From contig CAJPVJ010000543.1 of NCBI GenBank assembly GCA_905397405.1, forward strand, positions 1 through 23,406: a DNA stretch of 23,406 nucleotides, read 5' to 3'. Below, in pieces: positions 1 to 9,596 of the stretch. The position numbers were made by a program, and so were the translations under genes. Below the pieces are notes generated by a model that ran no database searches, had not been told where the DNA came from, and was given only the letters and a program-made list of their open reading frames with translations. This DNA is from Oppiella nova. Taxonomy: Eukaryota > Arthropoda > Arachnida > Sarcoptiformes > Oppiidae. Position 1 is the first letter of the stretch. Each line of letters opens with the position of its first letter.

Positions 1-897
1 ATTCCGCAGCCCATGGCGTCGATGGCCGACACTTACAGGTATATTAAGTAATTACCAGAATATCCGGAATATTCTTGTATTTTACTAAATATTCTTTGTT
101 TATGGCATTCAGTTCGATGGGAATGACATCCTATTCGATGGCCAATAATATGGCGTCCAATTCGTGTCTACAACAACAGGCAGCGGCCGCCGCGGCCGCC
201 TCGTCCTACTCATGTATGTTACCTCCCGGGCCTGGCCGTGGCTACGACCCCATCACACTGGGAGGCTATTCGCGACCCTCGTGCCCATCGGCGGCTCAGG
301 TGCACGCCATGCAAAACGGACAGTTCGGTGGTGTCAACAACCCGGCAAACTCTACCGGTAAACCATATCACTGACATACCTGTGCCCTCTATTAGTTTTA
401 TATAGGAATGTAATGAAAGTTTCAATTAAACACTAATCATGTGTTAAAATCAGATATCATTTGACGTTTGATAGGAATATACAGCAGTTTTTAAGTCAAA
501 TTATGTTTGTAATGAAAATTAATTATATTATGTGTATTGAGATGTAATCTGGGAGTAGGTATGGCCGGTGTCTAGATATACAGTATATATTATAGCTGTG
601 AGGTTACGGTCCAGGGATTGACTCGTGTTAATCAAATGATTGAAAAACTAATTTTGCGTTAAATTTTTGTGGCCATGAAACCAATGAATCAAATGATATG
701 TTTGGAGAAAACATTTTTATCGATCTTTCCTATCGTTTCGTAACAAATGAATTGAAAAATTAATTTCTATTTATTTTTCTCTGATATTAGGTCTGATATC
801 ACCCGGGGTGTCAGTGCCCGTACAGGTGCCCGGGCAGACCACTGACCTCACCAATGCCATGCAGGCCGCCTCCAACTACTGGCCCCGTATTCAGTGA
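1..897 (+). CDS. Pax6: Pax6 (eyeless/twin of eyeless) transcription factor, C-terminal exons, 5' partial
   Basis: Three exons are visible: 1-38, 113-357 and 791-897 (stop TGA 895-897), giving about 129 residues. Splice sites are CAG|GTATAT then TTCAG|TTCG, and CCG|GTAAAC then TTAG|GTCTG; both junctions restore frame, as Ser and Gly codons. The protein runs through [19 protein letters not shown], a QQQ-A7 run, [27 protein letters not shown], then [15 protein letters not shown] and the terminus NYWPRIQ*. Vertebrate PAX6 has the matching order ([44 protein letters not shown]), recalled from knowledge of the family. This is the Pro/Ser/Thr-rich transactivation domain; the paired domain and homeodomain lie upstream, outside the window. 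Pax6 is a nuclear DNA-binding factor directing eye, brain and head development. Oddities are the poly-Ala run and a 7-residue insertion before YWPRIQ. Whether this is the eyeless or the twin-of-eyeless paralogue cannot be decided from the tail alone. Confidence 0.93.
39..112 (+). other. Pax6: Pax6 intron, 74 bp
   Basis: GT (39-40) to AG (111-112). The preceding exon ends on two bases of a Ser codon, completed by base 113. A GGAATATTCT palindrome, one of a recurrent family in this window, lies inside at 66-75. Confidence 0.88.
358..790 (+). other. Pax6: Pax6 last intron, 433 bp
   Basis: Donor GTAAAC at 358 and acceptor ATTAG ending at 790 split the Gly codon of the conserved [15 protein letters not shown] block. 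The interior is AT-rich, with no further coding potential seen. Confidence 0.9.
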
Positions 898-2080
898 CAA
901 CCAATCTATAAATATAAGTAATTATTATGGGATAATGACAACTATATTAAATAAACTACTCATTAGACTACAAAACATAAGTTTTTGTGCAATAAATACC
1001 ATTAATATACTGAACGACTTTGCAAACAAACTAAAGCACCATGTTACAAACTAACCAATAATTTTGTCGACAATTTTATGCGCCATTTATTTGTAATATA
1101 TATCGTGAATGACATGTATTTCTGTGGCAAACATCTCGTTTGGACATATGATATGGAAAACCAAAAACTCAGATCTCATATGGTTTTCAGAAAATGAAAA
1201 AATAATTTTTGTTTTTTTGTACCAATTCTTAAGAAATGACTGAAAATACTGATAAACAAATCGGAAGTGTTTTTCGCATCAAAATCACTCATCAATTAAT
1301 TGTTGGAAACAATACGGAAACAAAACTTTTACTAATATCTCTCATATAAATATGTAATTTATATAAACAATACGTAATGAAAAAAACACAATTATAAATA
1401 AAATTATATATAAGTTTTGACAATAAAAACATCCAAATAATCATATAATTTGAATACTCGATCGCTTTGTCTGTTTACCACACTTTCATACCATACATAC
1501 CATACAAATAACATTATTTACAAAAAATAAAACTAAACGTATGTATAAAATAATAATTGAAATTAAAAATTATATTTAAGAAAAATACAGAATCACACAA
1601 AAATATATATAAATTTCCATAAAATGCTGTATTAATTGATATTAATTTAAATAAAATACAAAAAAATAATTCTAAATATAACCAGAATTTAATCATTTAT
1701 TCAAAAATATTTATAAAATATCACAAAACTCTTGTAATATAGAGATTGAGTTCAGAATATTCTCTGGAAAACTCATTTCAATCCACATTTTGAGCGATAA
1801 AAATGAAAAGTGAAATATATTTTATTGAAAATAATTTATAATACTATTATTGCTGTTGGGAGTCGACTGCGAATTGTCGGGAACAGTATGCTGGGAGCAC
1901 TGGTATTATATATGTTGTCGTACACTATAATTGGGAGCAATAAATTAGTAAATTGTGAGCCATTTATATGTAATGGTATAACAAATCTCTCTTAACAGTT
2001 AAGGGCTAAGTATTGCAAAATATAGTCAATTCTCTGTCAATTGCATAATACATAATACAATGACCAGAGAATGAGAGTCA
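898..2080 (+). other. Pax6 3' UTR and 3' flank, AT-rich
   Basis: No coding potential is seen. AATAAA hexamers at 950-955 and 991-996 lie 53 and 94 bases after the Pax6 stop, and further ones occur near 1395 and 1426. The local composition produces such hexamers by chance, so the real cleavage site is unknown. The stretch 1850-1960 is slightly GC-richer and repeats a GGGA(A/G)CA-like word. Confidence 0.5.
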
Positions 2081-2089
2081 AACACTAGG

Positions 2090-2335
2090 CACCGTTAGCT
2101 TAGGGTTAGGCCTAGTATTTATGTAGAATAGGGATAGGGATGAGAGTGCAACAACGACATGCACTCCAACTATAAGCCTATACTCTATTCGCTGTGTAGT
2201 GTCGGTGCCATAGATTGAGTGCATTGTTATAGTAAATTACATGCCTATATCACAATAGGGGGATAGGGATGGCTATGGGGAACGGTAGGGTAGGCACTGT
2301 CAGAGATGTGGGGGACCGTAGGATTAAATCAGTTA
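2090..2335 (+). other. G-rich block on the Pax6 sense strand
   Basis: Runs of AGGGATAGGGAT type around 2128-2142 and 2256-2291 (G5, G3, G4 and G3 runs with loops of 3, 8 and 7 bases) make the + strand G-rich in otherwise AT-rich DNA. The second cluster is close to a G-quadruplex pattern, but one loop is longer than the usual limit. A pausing or termination role downstream of Pax6 is inference only. Confidence 0.4.
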
Positions 2336-2438
2336 TTATTGTTGTTTAGTATAAAGTATTAGACGATTGTGTTTAATATATATTATATGTGGAGTGAGAG
2401 ATAGATATGGATTATAAAAGTTGTGCAAAACATATGAA

Positions 2439-2467
2439 TCTCTCTCTCTCTCACTCTCTCTCTCTCC

Positions 2468-2503
<36 letters not shown>
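2439..2503 (+). repeat. CT microsatellite with interruptions
   Basis: About 65 bp of (CT)n broken by single A, CC and TT interruptions. The interruptions suggest an older tract than the pure ones further right. Confidence 0.97.
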
Positions 2504-2505
<2 letters not shown>

Positions 2506-2695
2506 ACCAGAATACAGAATATTCTTTGTATGATTAGTATGATTACAAAATGTATAGAATATTCTGTGGCATAAAATTCCTTCACCTCAACCATAATATA
2601 CTAAACATTAATAAAACACTGATTCATATGAATCACACGAAATATACCTAATATTAGATGAATACTAATATTGAAAACTAAAACATACATTGAAT

Positions 2696-2701
<6 letters not shown>

Positions 2702-2734
<33 letters not shown>
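2702..2734 (+). repeat. CT microsatellite
   Basis: About 33 bp of nearly pure (CT)n in AT-rich DNA. Nothing else is seen in 2504-2701 apart from two AGAATATTCT palindromes (2516, 2556). Confidence 0.97.
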
Positions 2735-3310
2735 GTCGTATAACTACTAAATCGAAATCGAAATAAAGTTAAGCTTTTTTGCCATACATTTAAGCCGTTT
2801 TAGGATTGCGTTCACAAAACTCCTTATATAACGATATATTGACACCAAATACAGTCGACTCTCATTATATTGCGAGTAAATATCATTACACGCGTTGATA
2901 TCACTAACAAAATCATCAATATTTTACGTGAATATCATATTTCATAACAAACTTTACACTCAAATTGAAAATCGATTAACAATTTAATCGCTTCTCCACG
3001 CATTGATTGACGAGTTATTAATTGCTTTTCGCGGAAATAATTACCAAAATTCATGTCTAAATCGTAAGAATATTCTGTGTTTGCGATGAAAACTGTAGCG
3101 AAACGTCTCAGTCATAGTCATAGCACAGACACCACAGTCTCTATAGTCGACTATAGCTGTGTTCATACGATACACAACATTGCGATCGATCGGCAGTTGC
3201 AGTGCACTCATAGCACAGGCAGGCATCGGCACCGACCTCTCAATTTCAGCATTTTCCGTCTCACCGGACACTGTAATTGCTATTTCTTTATCTCATATAT
3301 ACTCTTATGG
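2735..3310. other. Gene-free AT-rich DNA and start of a GC-richer island
   Basis: 2735-3050 is AT-rich with no signal. 3050-3310 is GC-richer and holds AGAATATTCT (3067-3076) and the 16-bp perfect palindrome CTATAGTCGACTATAG (3141-3156). Open frames cross it on both strands but have the composition of chance ORFs. Confidence 0.5.
3141..3156. repeat. 16-bp perfect palindrome
   Basis: CTATAGTCGACTATAG reads the same on both strands. CACAG lies three bases left of it and CTGTG directly to its right, extending the dyad imperfectly. It could be a dimeric protein site or chance. Confidence 0.8.
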
Positions 3311-3333
3311 CTCTCTCTCTCTCTCTCTCTCTC
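3311..3333 (+). repeat. CT microsatellite
   Basis: 23 bp of pure (CT)n inside the GC-richer island. Confidence 0.96.
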
Positions 3334-3618
3334 GCATACATACAGTGAGAGACTGTATGTCTCACTCACTCCTAACTCACCCGAAATCCAATGTATGCCT
3401 AAACTGGATGTCAAAGCTCTCGGTGCCATACACTGTAACGTTAAAAGCATACAATTTATATCATACGGCGCTCAACAAGATCAGCACAAGAATCTAATGG
3501 CACTTTTGCTAACGTGTAGCAAAAATCTACCATTCCTTATACTCCCGGTGCCCTTCCTAACACAAGCAGTTAATGCAACACAAACTCTGTAATCAATTTC
3601 AATGTTTGATTTTATGAA

Positions 3619-3663
3619 CTCTCTTTCTATCTTTCTTTCTCTCTCTCTCTCTCTCTCTCTCTC
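3619..3663 (+). repeat. CT/CTTT microsatellite
   Basis: Begins with CTTT-type variants and becomes pure (CT)n to the right. Confidence 0.95.
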
Positions 3664-4150
3664 AACAAATATAAAATCTGAGATTCAGATACAAAAAACT
3701 ATTTTAATTTCATGTTATGAACTCTACCTCCATGTGCCATATGTGAGTTATACTTACAAACAAAAATCATAATAAACCTACATATTACTAAATCAATAAA
3801 CTAAATTAATATTTTAACTTGCTTAATAATATAATTGCTAAATATATTCTTAAAAATACTAGAAGAATAAGAATATTATTTATTTAATTATTAAATAATA
3901 ATACACAAAAATGCAATACACATTAGATAAATCAGCAAAAATATTTTAAGAATTTTGTAAATTCTGTACAAATATCTAACCATTTGATTGAATATTTCAA
4001 TTTGCCTAAGTTAAAAAATTATGTGTTTTGAAAACCGCACAAAAGAGATAAATTACTAATATAAAGAGAAAGTTTTTAGTTAACAAGACAATAACACAAC
4101 TCATAATGGTAACTTATCTCTCTGTCTTGAGATGTTTTTTATACTATTAT
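3664..4150. other. Gene-free, strongly AT-rich DNA
   Basis: No coding frame, repeat or regulatory pattern is seen beyond the AT-rich background. Confidence 0.6.
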
Positions 4151-4154
4151 ATGA

Positions 4155-4412
4155 ATCCATGTATTGAAGAGACGATTATATGACAAACAATACAATGAGA
4201 AGAGGACAGGCATTGCGCTGCGGATCCGATTTGATAATCATATGAACAATAGGCAGAGAGCTATGGAACTGGATGTCAGGGATGAAGAGCTGGAAAGGGA
4301 TGATGAGAAGTATCACATCTGTATCCTTAGAGCACAGGCAGCTCTGGATATATATATGTCTGTACAGTATTGGGTGCCACACAATAGTGGTCTTAATTCA
4401 CGTTTTAACTGA
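4155..4412 (+). other. Unassigned 86-codon open frame, perhaps a relic
   Basis: An open frame between a TGA at 4152 and the stop at 4410-4412 has no ATG at its start; ATG codons occur only further in. Its charged centre (ELDVRDEELERDDEKYHICI) looks more protein-like than other intergenic frames. A loosely similar stretch, KYHIRCLIALS, can be read around 4961-4993 inside the adjacent duplicated unit, hinting at an old shared origin. The family is not recognised. It may be a decayed exon or transposon relic, or chance. Confidence 0.2.
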
Positions 4413-4436
4413 ATTATAGCCTTAGCCTCCAATTCC

Positions 4437-5004
4437 TTAGAGAGATAATATATTATTGTAAGTATACTTATCTGAAAATTATTAGACTCTCAACAAACCT
4501 CAGAGGTTCACTATCTCATAACTGATAACTCACGAAAGGGTGACAAATACTCTGTATTTTGTCACAATGACTTCCATATAATAAACTCACAGCTATTTTA
4601 TGACAGAATTTGCCAGATTCATTTATTATCACTTTTTGCAAAATAGATTGTGCTTTCTTATGGTTTATCAATGAGTTATTAACACATTGTTTACTAAACA
4701 TAGTATAAAGAAACTAATTTATTAAGCTTTTAAATCAATACAAATAATATACAGAATACGGTATAAAATTCAAATCAAATATTATTAACAAGTCGTTTGC
4801 CTTAAGAATGATTAGACAATCAATAAGTCAAATATAATGGCATATAATACGGAAAAACACAAATTCTTGTCAAACACATTGATATAGCCTTCAAGAAGTG
4901 CATTGAATGGAGGGCTGGAGTGGTGTCTGACTTATAGGGAGGCGAACACCAAGTGTTGGCTAAATATCACATCCGATGTCTCATTGCTCTGTCAGGTCTT
5001 AAAT
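4437..5004 (+). repeat. Unit 1 of a 568-bp tandem duplication
   Basis: Unit 1 matches the following DNA at a constant offset of 568 bases. Bases 4566-5006 match 5134-5574 as an ordinary direct repeat with seven substitutions and no gaps, so the event is fairly recent. Bases 4437-4565 match 5005-5133 only as a same-direction complement. No terminal inverted repeats or target-site duplications are visible, so a transposon origin is not supported. Confidence 0.93.
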
Positions 5005-5133
5005 AATCTCTCTATTATATAATAACATTCATATGAATAGACTTTTAATAATCTGAGAGTTGTTTGGAGTCTCCAAGTGATAGAGTATTGACTATTGAGT
5101 GCTTTCCCACTGTTTATGAGACATAAAACAGTG
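5005..5133 (+). repeat. 129-base same-direction complement of 4437-4565
   Basis: Every base 4437+k is the Watson-Crick complement of base 5005+k for k = 0 to 128, without a mismatch. For example AGAGATAATA at 4441 faces TCTCTATTAT at 5009, and CACGAAAGGG at 4531 faces GTGCTTTCCC at 5099. The register breaks outside: base 4566 and base 5134 are both A, and base 4436 is C against T at 5004. The block occupies exactly the place where the second copy of the tandem unit should continue. Confidence 0.97.
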
Positions 5134-5574
5134 AATGACTTCCATATAATAAACTCACAGCTATTTTATGACAGAATTTGCCAGATTAATTTATTATCAC
5201 TTTTTGTAAAATAGATTGTGCTTTCTTATGGTTTATCAATGGGTTATTAACACATTGTTTACTAAACATAGTATAAAGAAACTAATTTATTAAACTTTTA
5301 AATCAATACAAATAATATACAGAATACGTTATCAAATTCAAATCAAATATTATTAACAAGTCGTTTGCCTTAAGAATGATTAGACAATCAATAAGTCAAA
5401 TATAATGGCATATAATACGGAAAAACACAAATTCTTGTCAAACATATTGATATAGCCTTCAAGAAGTGCATTGAATGGAGGGCTGGAGTGGTGTCTGACT
5501 TATAGGGAGGCGAACACCAAGTGTTGGCTAAATATCACATCCGATGTCTCATTGCTCTGTCAGGTCTTAAATAA
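5134..5574 (+). repeat. Unit 2 of the tandem duplication, direct part (441 bp)
   Basis: Direct copy of 4566-5006 with seven substitutions and no indels (about 98.4% identity, counted by eye). The last third is less AT-rich and includes a short readable stretch (KYHIRCLIALS) interrupted by a stop upstream. Confidence 0.95.
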
Positions 5575-5782
5575 GAGAAATGTGAACACAATTGGCGTGT
5601 TTTGGCGTTTAAAGTCTCAGCTCTGACTCAATACACAGCAATACATTGCTCTCTCGGACTCTCTCTAGTATTCTCTCTCGCAGTCTCTCTCGCGTATCAT
5701 TTGGGCCGACACTCTTTGAAGTGAACCATTTTTAACAGTCAGGACTGACAGGCGTTCATAATCTAATTTGTTAGTTCAGTTG

Positions 5783-5783
<1 letters not shown>
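5575..5783. other. Gene-free spacer
   Basis: CTCTC-rich words around 5650-5692 lead into the large CT tract. No coding signal is seen. Confidence 0.5.
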
Positions 5784-5821
<38 letters not shown>

Positions 5822-5877
5822 CCATCTCTCTCTCTCTCTCTCTCTCCCTCCCCCCCTCTCTCTCTCTCTCTCTCTCT
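5784..5877 (+). repeat. CT microsatellite, about 94 bp
   Basis: The longest tract in the window, with C-rich interruptions near 5820 and 5848-5856. Confidence 0.97.
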
Positions 5878-5918
5878 AGCCTTAGAAACAAATACACGTG
5901 AGGTCTGCGCCAGTAGTC

Positions 5919-5933
<15 letters not shown>

Positions 5934-5957
<24 letters not shown>
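5934..5957 (+). repeat. GA microsatellite facing the CT tract
   Basis: Pure (GA)n only 56 bases after the CT tract, so the two are inverted relative to each other and could fold into a stem. Confidence 0.95.
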
Positions 5958-5960
<3 letters not shown>

Positions 5961-6521
5961 AAGCAGAAAACAGAGTCAGAGGAACTGGAGGAACGACACA
6001 TCACATCATATCCACCGCATCCACTCTATGAACACTTATATCGCAAAACTATTATATATTATATTAAATATTAACGACAACTCATCTAAACATTAACTCA
6101 ATTATATATTAAATACATATCAAACACACAAATCGTATAATTCTTTCGCTAAGATTTGATTACAAAACATAAAAATCTTTTTTTTGCCCGAAATTCACAT
6201 TTGATTTCTTGATTTATAAGATATGAGAAAATAAATACAAAATTGATTTCATGTCTCAACTGTTTCGCTGAACTCTGGGTCTGTGATTGAAATGAATTTA
6301 ATATTTTCTGATCTCATATTTAATGCAATCAAATGATTGTCTTTTCATTTCTTATTCAGTTTATGTCAGTCACTAAATACTGTATAAAAAGTCTTTTTAT
6401 CTATAGATGGAAAGGGGTCTAACATTTCCTAACATTTTATGATTAGACATGTTAACCATAGTTAATATAATTGATTGGTTAGTCTTTTCATAACATATAT
6501 ACAGAAAAGTTTTCTCTATAA
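5958..6521. other. Gene-free AT-rich DNA
   Basis: Nothing recognisable is seen apart from general AT-richness. Confidence 0.5.
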
Positions 6522-6537
6522 TAGAGAGAGAGAGAGA
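6522..6537 (+). repeat. Short GA tract
   Basis: About eight GA units. Confidence 0.85.
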
Positions 6538-6736
6538 CCATAAAGTGTTTGTGTGTCGTAAACACATTCATAACAATAATATAATAAATAGGTTTATATT
6601 TATGATTATTATGGCTTTTTTAAAGCGAAAAATAGCGACTTTTTTGTTCATTCATTTCGACCATTCATTTGGATTTCATTCATTGAGCCATTGCTCGATC
6701 ACACGGGGCACAGGTATGTCAACCATAGAGTCCGCG

Positions 6737-6768
6737 TATAAAAGAGAAATGCCGACAATTTCTCACTA
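6737..6768 (+). promoter_or_regulatory. Candidate core promoter (TATA plus initiator-like)
   Basis: TATAAAAG at 6737-6744, preceded by CGCG, matches the TATA consensus. TCACTA at 6763-6768 resembles an arthropod initiator, with its A 28 bases after the first T of the TATA box. No coding gene follows, so any transcript would be short or non-coding. Such matches also arise by chance in AT-rich DNA. Confidence 0.22.
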
Positions 6769-6931
6769 TTCTGTGTACAAACGACTGGGCACTGGTATGT
6801 TATGAGCCATAAGATGAGTGGGAAACCGACCGACTATTATATTCTTGGTCAGTTTACTACTCATATACACTCTTATACTCTCAGTATAACATCATTTGAC
6901 GCCTATTTTTCTGCTGATCGGCTAAAGATAT

Positions 6932-6935
<4 letters not shown>

Positions 6936-6971
<36 letters not shown>
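6936..6971 (+). repeat. GA microsatellite
   Basis: 36 bp of pure (GA)n. Confidence 0.97.
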
Positions 6972-6974
<3 letters not shown>

Positions 6975-8511
6975 AAACATTGAGATCAATACTTTTGTAT
7001 AAAGAGGTTGTTTTTGTTTGTTGTGTTTAAGTTTGCCGACAATTTTTCACTCAATTTTCGGACACAATATTTTGTATCGACATTTTGTCTGTCCATTTAG
7101 TAAAGTATTTAAGTGACCTGTATACTTTTCTCAAAGTTTATATTATATTTCCCACAAGCAATCAATTAGTAATATTTAGGAATTTGCATTATACATTATA
7201 TTAAATTCTCAATGAATATTTCTACTTGTAATGTCCACAACAAATTGCATGCTAAATTTTTACTAATTTATGTATCACACCTTAATTTTAGTCAAATATT
7301 GAATAGAAAATAATTTCTATTAAAATTAGCATTTATGGTATTTATTTATTATATTACTCATGATTTATATAATATTTTGCAGTAATTTATAAAATATGGC
7401 AAACTATCAATAGTTTAAGAAACCCCATAAGAAAAACAGTTTGCAATCAGTGCGAGAATTGTGTAAATATTGTATTATAATAACTATTATTGTTATTACT
7501 ATACGTGACGGTGATTGATATCCCGGTGCTCATACTATTTCGCTAAAAGTGTGACAATTGGTCGCAAAAAATCATATAAAATGTGAGCAAAAAATTATAT
7601 ATAAATGCCAGAGAATAATGTCCACCAGAATCGGCCATTAAATTCATGCTCCATATACTCCATACAGACATACAAAGCTCAGGCACATCTGTACGGTGAG
7701 CACCGATAGTGTGAGGGCACCGACAGGTTTTTTGTTATGACTTTCGCCTATGGAGTGGTAGTTAGCACTGGTAGTGTCCATTCGTGAGGTGCGGTTTAAA
7801 AAACATACCAAACGTTTTCGGTTTATATTTTGGTATATCATACTTATATATACTATACCGTATATCCACACACCTCCAGGCGCTCACACACTCTATGAAC
7901 TCAATTGATATGTTTGCGGGTATTTCTAGCGCTTCTGTAGTGTTTTCAGTGCTTTTGATGGTCTGATTGTGTGGTTCACAGCCTTTGGTGTATAGACTGT
8001 GTGGCCATCAATTGAAAGATGAGGTTTGAGGTTAAGGTTCTCACTGTTCACTGGAAAGCCATACATACAAAAAACCCATAGATATATAAATATGTGCCGT
8101 CCCTCCCGGTCCCCCGTCCCATTCCCTGGCATATTGTGTGCTGGCTAAGAATTGGTGCTTAATATACGCATAACATCTTAACTTATGGCTCATTGCCTTT
8201 GCGATGTCGGCACAGGTATTGTCACCGCATTTGTTACACAATAGTCGCCGCGGTTTCGGACACTGAGTGCACGACACCAGCACTAAAGGTATGACTCCTA
8301 TCCCTACACTCCAGTGCCGGAGCGCTCAGGCTATCAGAGAGGTATGGGATGTGCCTAACGATTGCCGTGTGATGTATGGATGCCATTGGAATAAAGCCAT
8401 GTGTATAGACACCACTCACTCAATATACACGGTGTAAGTTATATGTGCCGGTGCTGTGAGCGCCGACTGTTTCTAAACTCTCATTGTGATTGTCTCATCA
8501 TTTGGAAACAC

Positions 8512-8514
<3 letters not shown>
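6972..8514. other. Gene-free DNA with GC-richer islands
   Basis: 6972-7500 is plainly AT-rich. Islands at 7640-7900 and 8080-8470 carry several copies of the GCACNGGKAKK motif (7519 on -, 7765, 8210, 8444 on -) and the variant GCACCGATAGT at 7700. Short frames here are not convincing as coding. Confidence 0.5.

Positions 8515-8548
<34 letters not shown>
8515..8548 (+). repeat. CT microsatellite
   Basis: 34 bp of (CT)n. It pairs in inverted orientation with the GA tract at 8633. Confidence 0.96.
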
Positions 8549-8551
<3 letters not shown>

Positions 8552-8632
8552 AAGTTGACTATCGGAGCAGAAATAAAAAACGGGGTTTTGTTATGAGGAA
8601 CGGTGTGTTAGTAAGTGTTGGGACGACTGTAT

Positions 8633-8656
8633 GAGAGAGAGAGAGAGAGAGAGAGA
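8633..8656 (+). repeat. GA microsatellite
   Basis: 24 bp of (GA)n, 84 bases after the CT tract. Confidence 0.95.
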
Positions 8657-9554
8657 CTCACATTTTTGCCTCTCAATCAAGCGCTCAAAAAAGTGTGAGT
8701 TTTATACTCTTATTATAAGGTTTTGTCTGCGATTTGTTGTGTGTTTTTGAGACATAAAAATTTCAATGAGTTTTTTGGCGATCAAATCCATCGCCAACTG
8801 TCGCACCACTGACTCAAATGTTTTGCATAACAATAAACCTATCATTTTATGCTTTAATATCAGTTTCAATGCATGAACTCTATTCTCACTTCACTTTTAT
8901 TTGTGATTTCCATCCATATTATAGTACTCTATGTGTGTATTGTGTGAGAAATATCTCCTATGATATTCAATACGATAAATATTTTCAACACATTTTTTTA
9001 TTCTCAACCAAATCCTATTAAACCAATTATGCAATATTTAAATTTTATTTCTGATTAAATAATGTAATTTTATATTTTGTTTACACTTCGGAATATTCTG
9101 TGAATCCATTAAAAGTTAAGTTTTATACTAAATATTATTTATTCTTAACATTTTACAATTTTCTATTTGCTAAAAAATTATATGTAAAATAACTATTTTT
9201 ATTTAAATACTAATTCACTCTATCTTTCAATAGCTCATGAGTTTCTAAATAGTCTTTCCTATCGATTAAAAATAGTGACAAAAAACAGACACAAAGTTTG
9301 GGCACAAAGAGAGTGGCAGTGAATATAAGTCACCAAAAAATATTAGTCACACAATCATAATAAAGCCTTTTTGTTATCAAATAGAAAACATATTTTTGTC
9401 TCAAAAAAGTGTCAAACAATAGGAGACGAAAAAGGAGAGAAAATTTTCAATCATTTTTAACTCTATATATACTGTAAATACTAATACTTTTCTATGCATT
9501 AGAATTGCCGGCAATTTATCTCAAAGTTTTTGTCTTCTCAGCTCTCGTTCACTG

Positions 9555-9557
<3 letters not shown>
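8657..9557. other. Gene-free AT-rich DNA
   Basis: One GGAATATTCTGTG element lies at 9090-9102. No coding frame of note is seen. Confidence 0.5.

Positions 9558-9595
<38 letters not shown>
9558..9595 (+). repeat. CT microsatellite
   Basis: 38 bp of pure (CT)n. Confidence 0.97.

Positions 9596-9596
<1 letters not shown>

Noticed and set aside
2100-2110. TTAGGGTTAGG telomere-like word
   Set aside because: Only two units and no array; chance in G-rich DNA.
3077-3592. 171-codon open frame on the + strand
   Set aside because: It runs through a CT tract read as SLSLSLS, has overlapping frames on both strands, and shows no domain or protein-like composition.
4566-5574. LTR retrotransposon with 441-bp LTRs
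   Set aside because: Only 127 bases lie between the repeats, with no primer-binding site, no polypurine tract, no TG..CA ends and no target-site duplication.
5768-6031. Peptides rich in SLSLS or RERER across microsatellites
   Set aside because: These are translations of CT or GA repeats rather than genes.
8041-8283. Cysteine pattern CTQC..CNKCGDNTC suggesting a zinc finger (- strand)
   Set aside because: Spacing fits no finger family I know, and the rest of the frame lacks protein character.
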